Positions 5,648 through 5,989 of a DNA stretch of 5,989 bases are shown piece by piece. Numbering within the stretch: position 1 is the stretch's first letter; each line of letters starts with the position of its first letter. The position numbers were made by a program, and so were the translations under genes. Source of the DNA: Anaerolineae bacterium. GTDB taxonomy: Bacteria > Chloroflexota > Anaerolineae > JAFGEY01. The DNA lies in assembly GCA_016931365.1 (NCBI GenBank), contig JAFGEY010000275.1, forward strand, positions 1 to 5,989, read 5' to 3'. The notes beneath the pieces are model-generated. The model made no database searches. It was not told the origin of the DNA and was given only the letters and a program-made list of their open reading frames with translations.

Positions 5648-5989
5648 ATGTTTAACGAACATCTGCTACAACTCGAGTTGAGTGTTGCCGAATACGAGAG
5701 CCTGGGCGGGCGTATGGGACGTCAAGCCGAGGCGTACTACGGCGCTCTGCCTGCATACCTGATCGCGCGTTGCCCTCTCTGCGGCGACGAAAACATCGAA
5801 CGGCTTGACACGTATTCGCTACATGAATGGCCGGGGATGAACCTGCTCAACGGGACATCGATCTTCGGTCACCACGCGGTCGTGAGGCATTGCGAACATT
5901 TCGCCCTGGTGCAACGCTTCCTTAACCTGCGCGGCGCACAGTCCGGCGAAATCTACGGTAGTATCAAAGGCCCAGAAGTTCCCCACGTC
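5648..5989 (+). CDS. Unrecognised protein with CPLC zinc-knuckle-like motif, 3'-truncated
   Basis: An open frame of 114 codons that runs off the window; I do not recognise the family. The start is bounded by an in-frame TAA at 5642-5644, so ATG 5648 is the earliest start. Codon choice (frequent G/C in third positions) resembles the upstream genes, and no stop interrupts it. The N-terminal 35 or so residues are acidic and helical-looking. A CPLC pair (C42, C45) is followed by a second Cys/His cluster, HCEH (H81, C82, H84), with H75 and H76 nearby, so a structural zinc site is possible. No signal peptide or membrane segment is visible in the part present. The C-terminus, where a catalytic or binding domain might lie, is outside the window. 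It follows the kinase gene by 42 bases on the same strand and could be co-transcribed, but nothing ties it to sugar uptake. Confidence 0.75.
   Translation, partial: MFNEHLLQLELSVAEYESLGGRMGRQAEAYYGALPAYLIARCPLCGDENIERLDTYSLHEWPGMNLLNGTSIFGHHAVVRHCEHFALVQRFLNLRGAQSGEIYGSIKGPEVPHV

Overview
This window reads as part of a carbohydrate-uptake locus from a free-living bacterium with moderately GC-rich DNA. All real genes lie on the plus strand. The protein styles (a XylF/XylG/XylH sugar importer and a NarL-type kinase with an unusual fused input domain) and the weak ribosome-binding sites on some genes remind me of Chloroflexota (Anaerolineae or Caldilineae relatives). That placement is an impression from sequence style, not a demonstrated fact. 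There are no RNA genes, CRISPR arrays, insertion sequences or mobile elements that I can see, and no gene-free stretch longer than 140 bases.

Layout. Positions 2-958 hold the 3' part of a periplasmic or lipid-anchored xylose-type sugar-binding protein (xylF); its start lies upstream of the window. A 139-base gap follows, with a strong stem-loop (994-1041) and a pyrimidine-rich tail, probably a leaky terminator or mRNA stabiliser. Next come xylG (1098-2690, tandem ABC ATPase) and xylH (2720-3922, permease). Together these form a CUT2-family ABC importer for xylose or a related pentose. After a 60-base gap with two short inverted repeats comes the most notable gene (3983-5605). Its 540-residue product joins a complete single sugar-type ABC ATPase domain to a coiled coil and a NarL-type histidine kinase core (HisKA_3 plus HATPase_c). 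The window ends inside the first 114 codons of an unrecognised protein with a CPLC zinc-knuckle-like motif (5648 onward).

How they may work together. XylF captures sugar, XylH forms the pore and XylG supplies ATP hydrolysis. The fusion protein has no membrane segment and no conventional sensor domain. Its ABC domain resembles single-domain sugar ATPases such as FrcA but lacks the catalytic glutamate and the switch histidine. I infer that this domain is a regulatory input, perhaps docking on a CUT2 permease such as XylH or sensing nucleotide, and that it controls an intact kinase. That would make it a transporter-coupled two-component sensor. No response regulator is encoded in the window, so its partner must lie upstream of xylF, downstream of 5989 or elsewhere.
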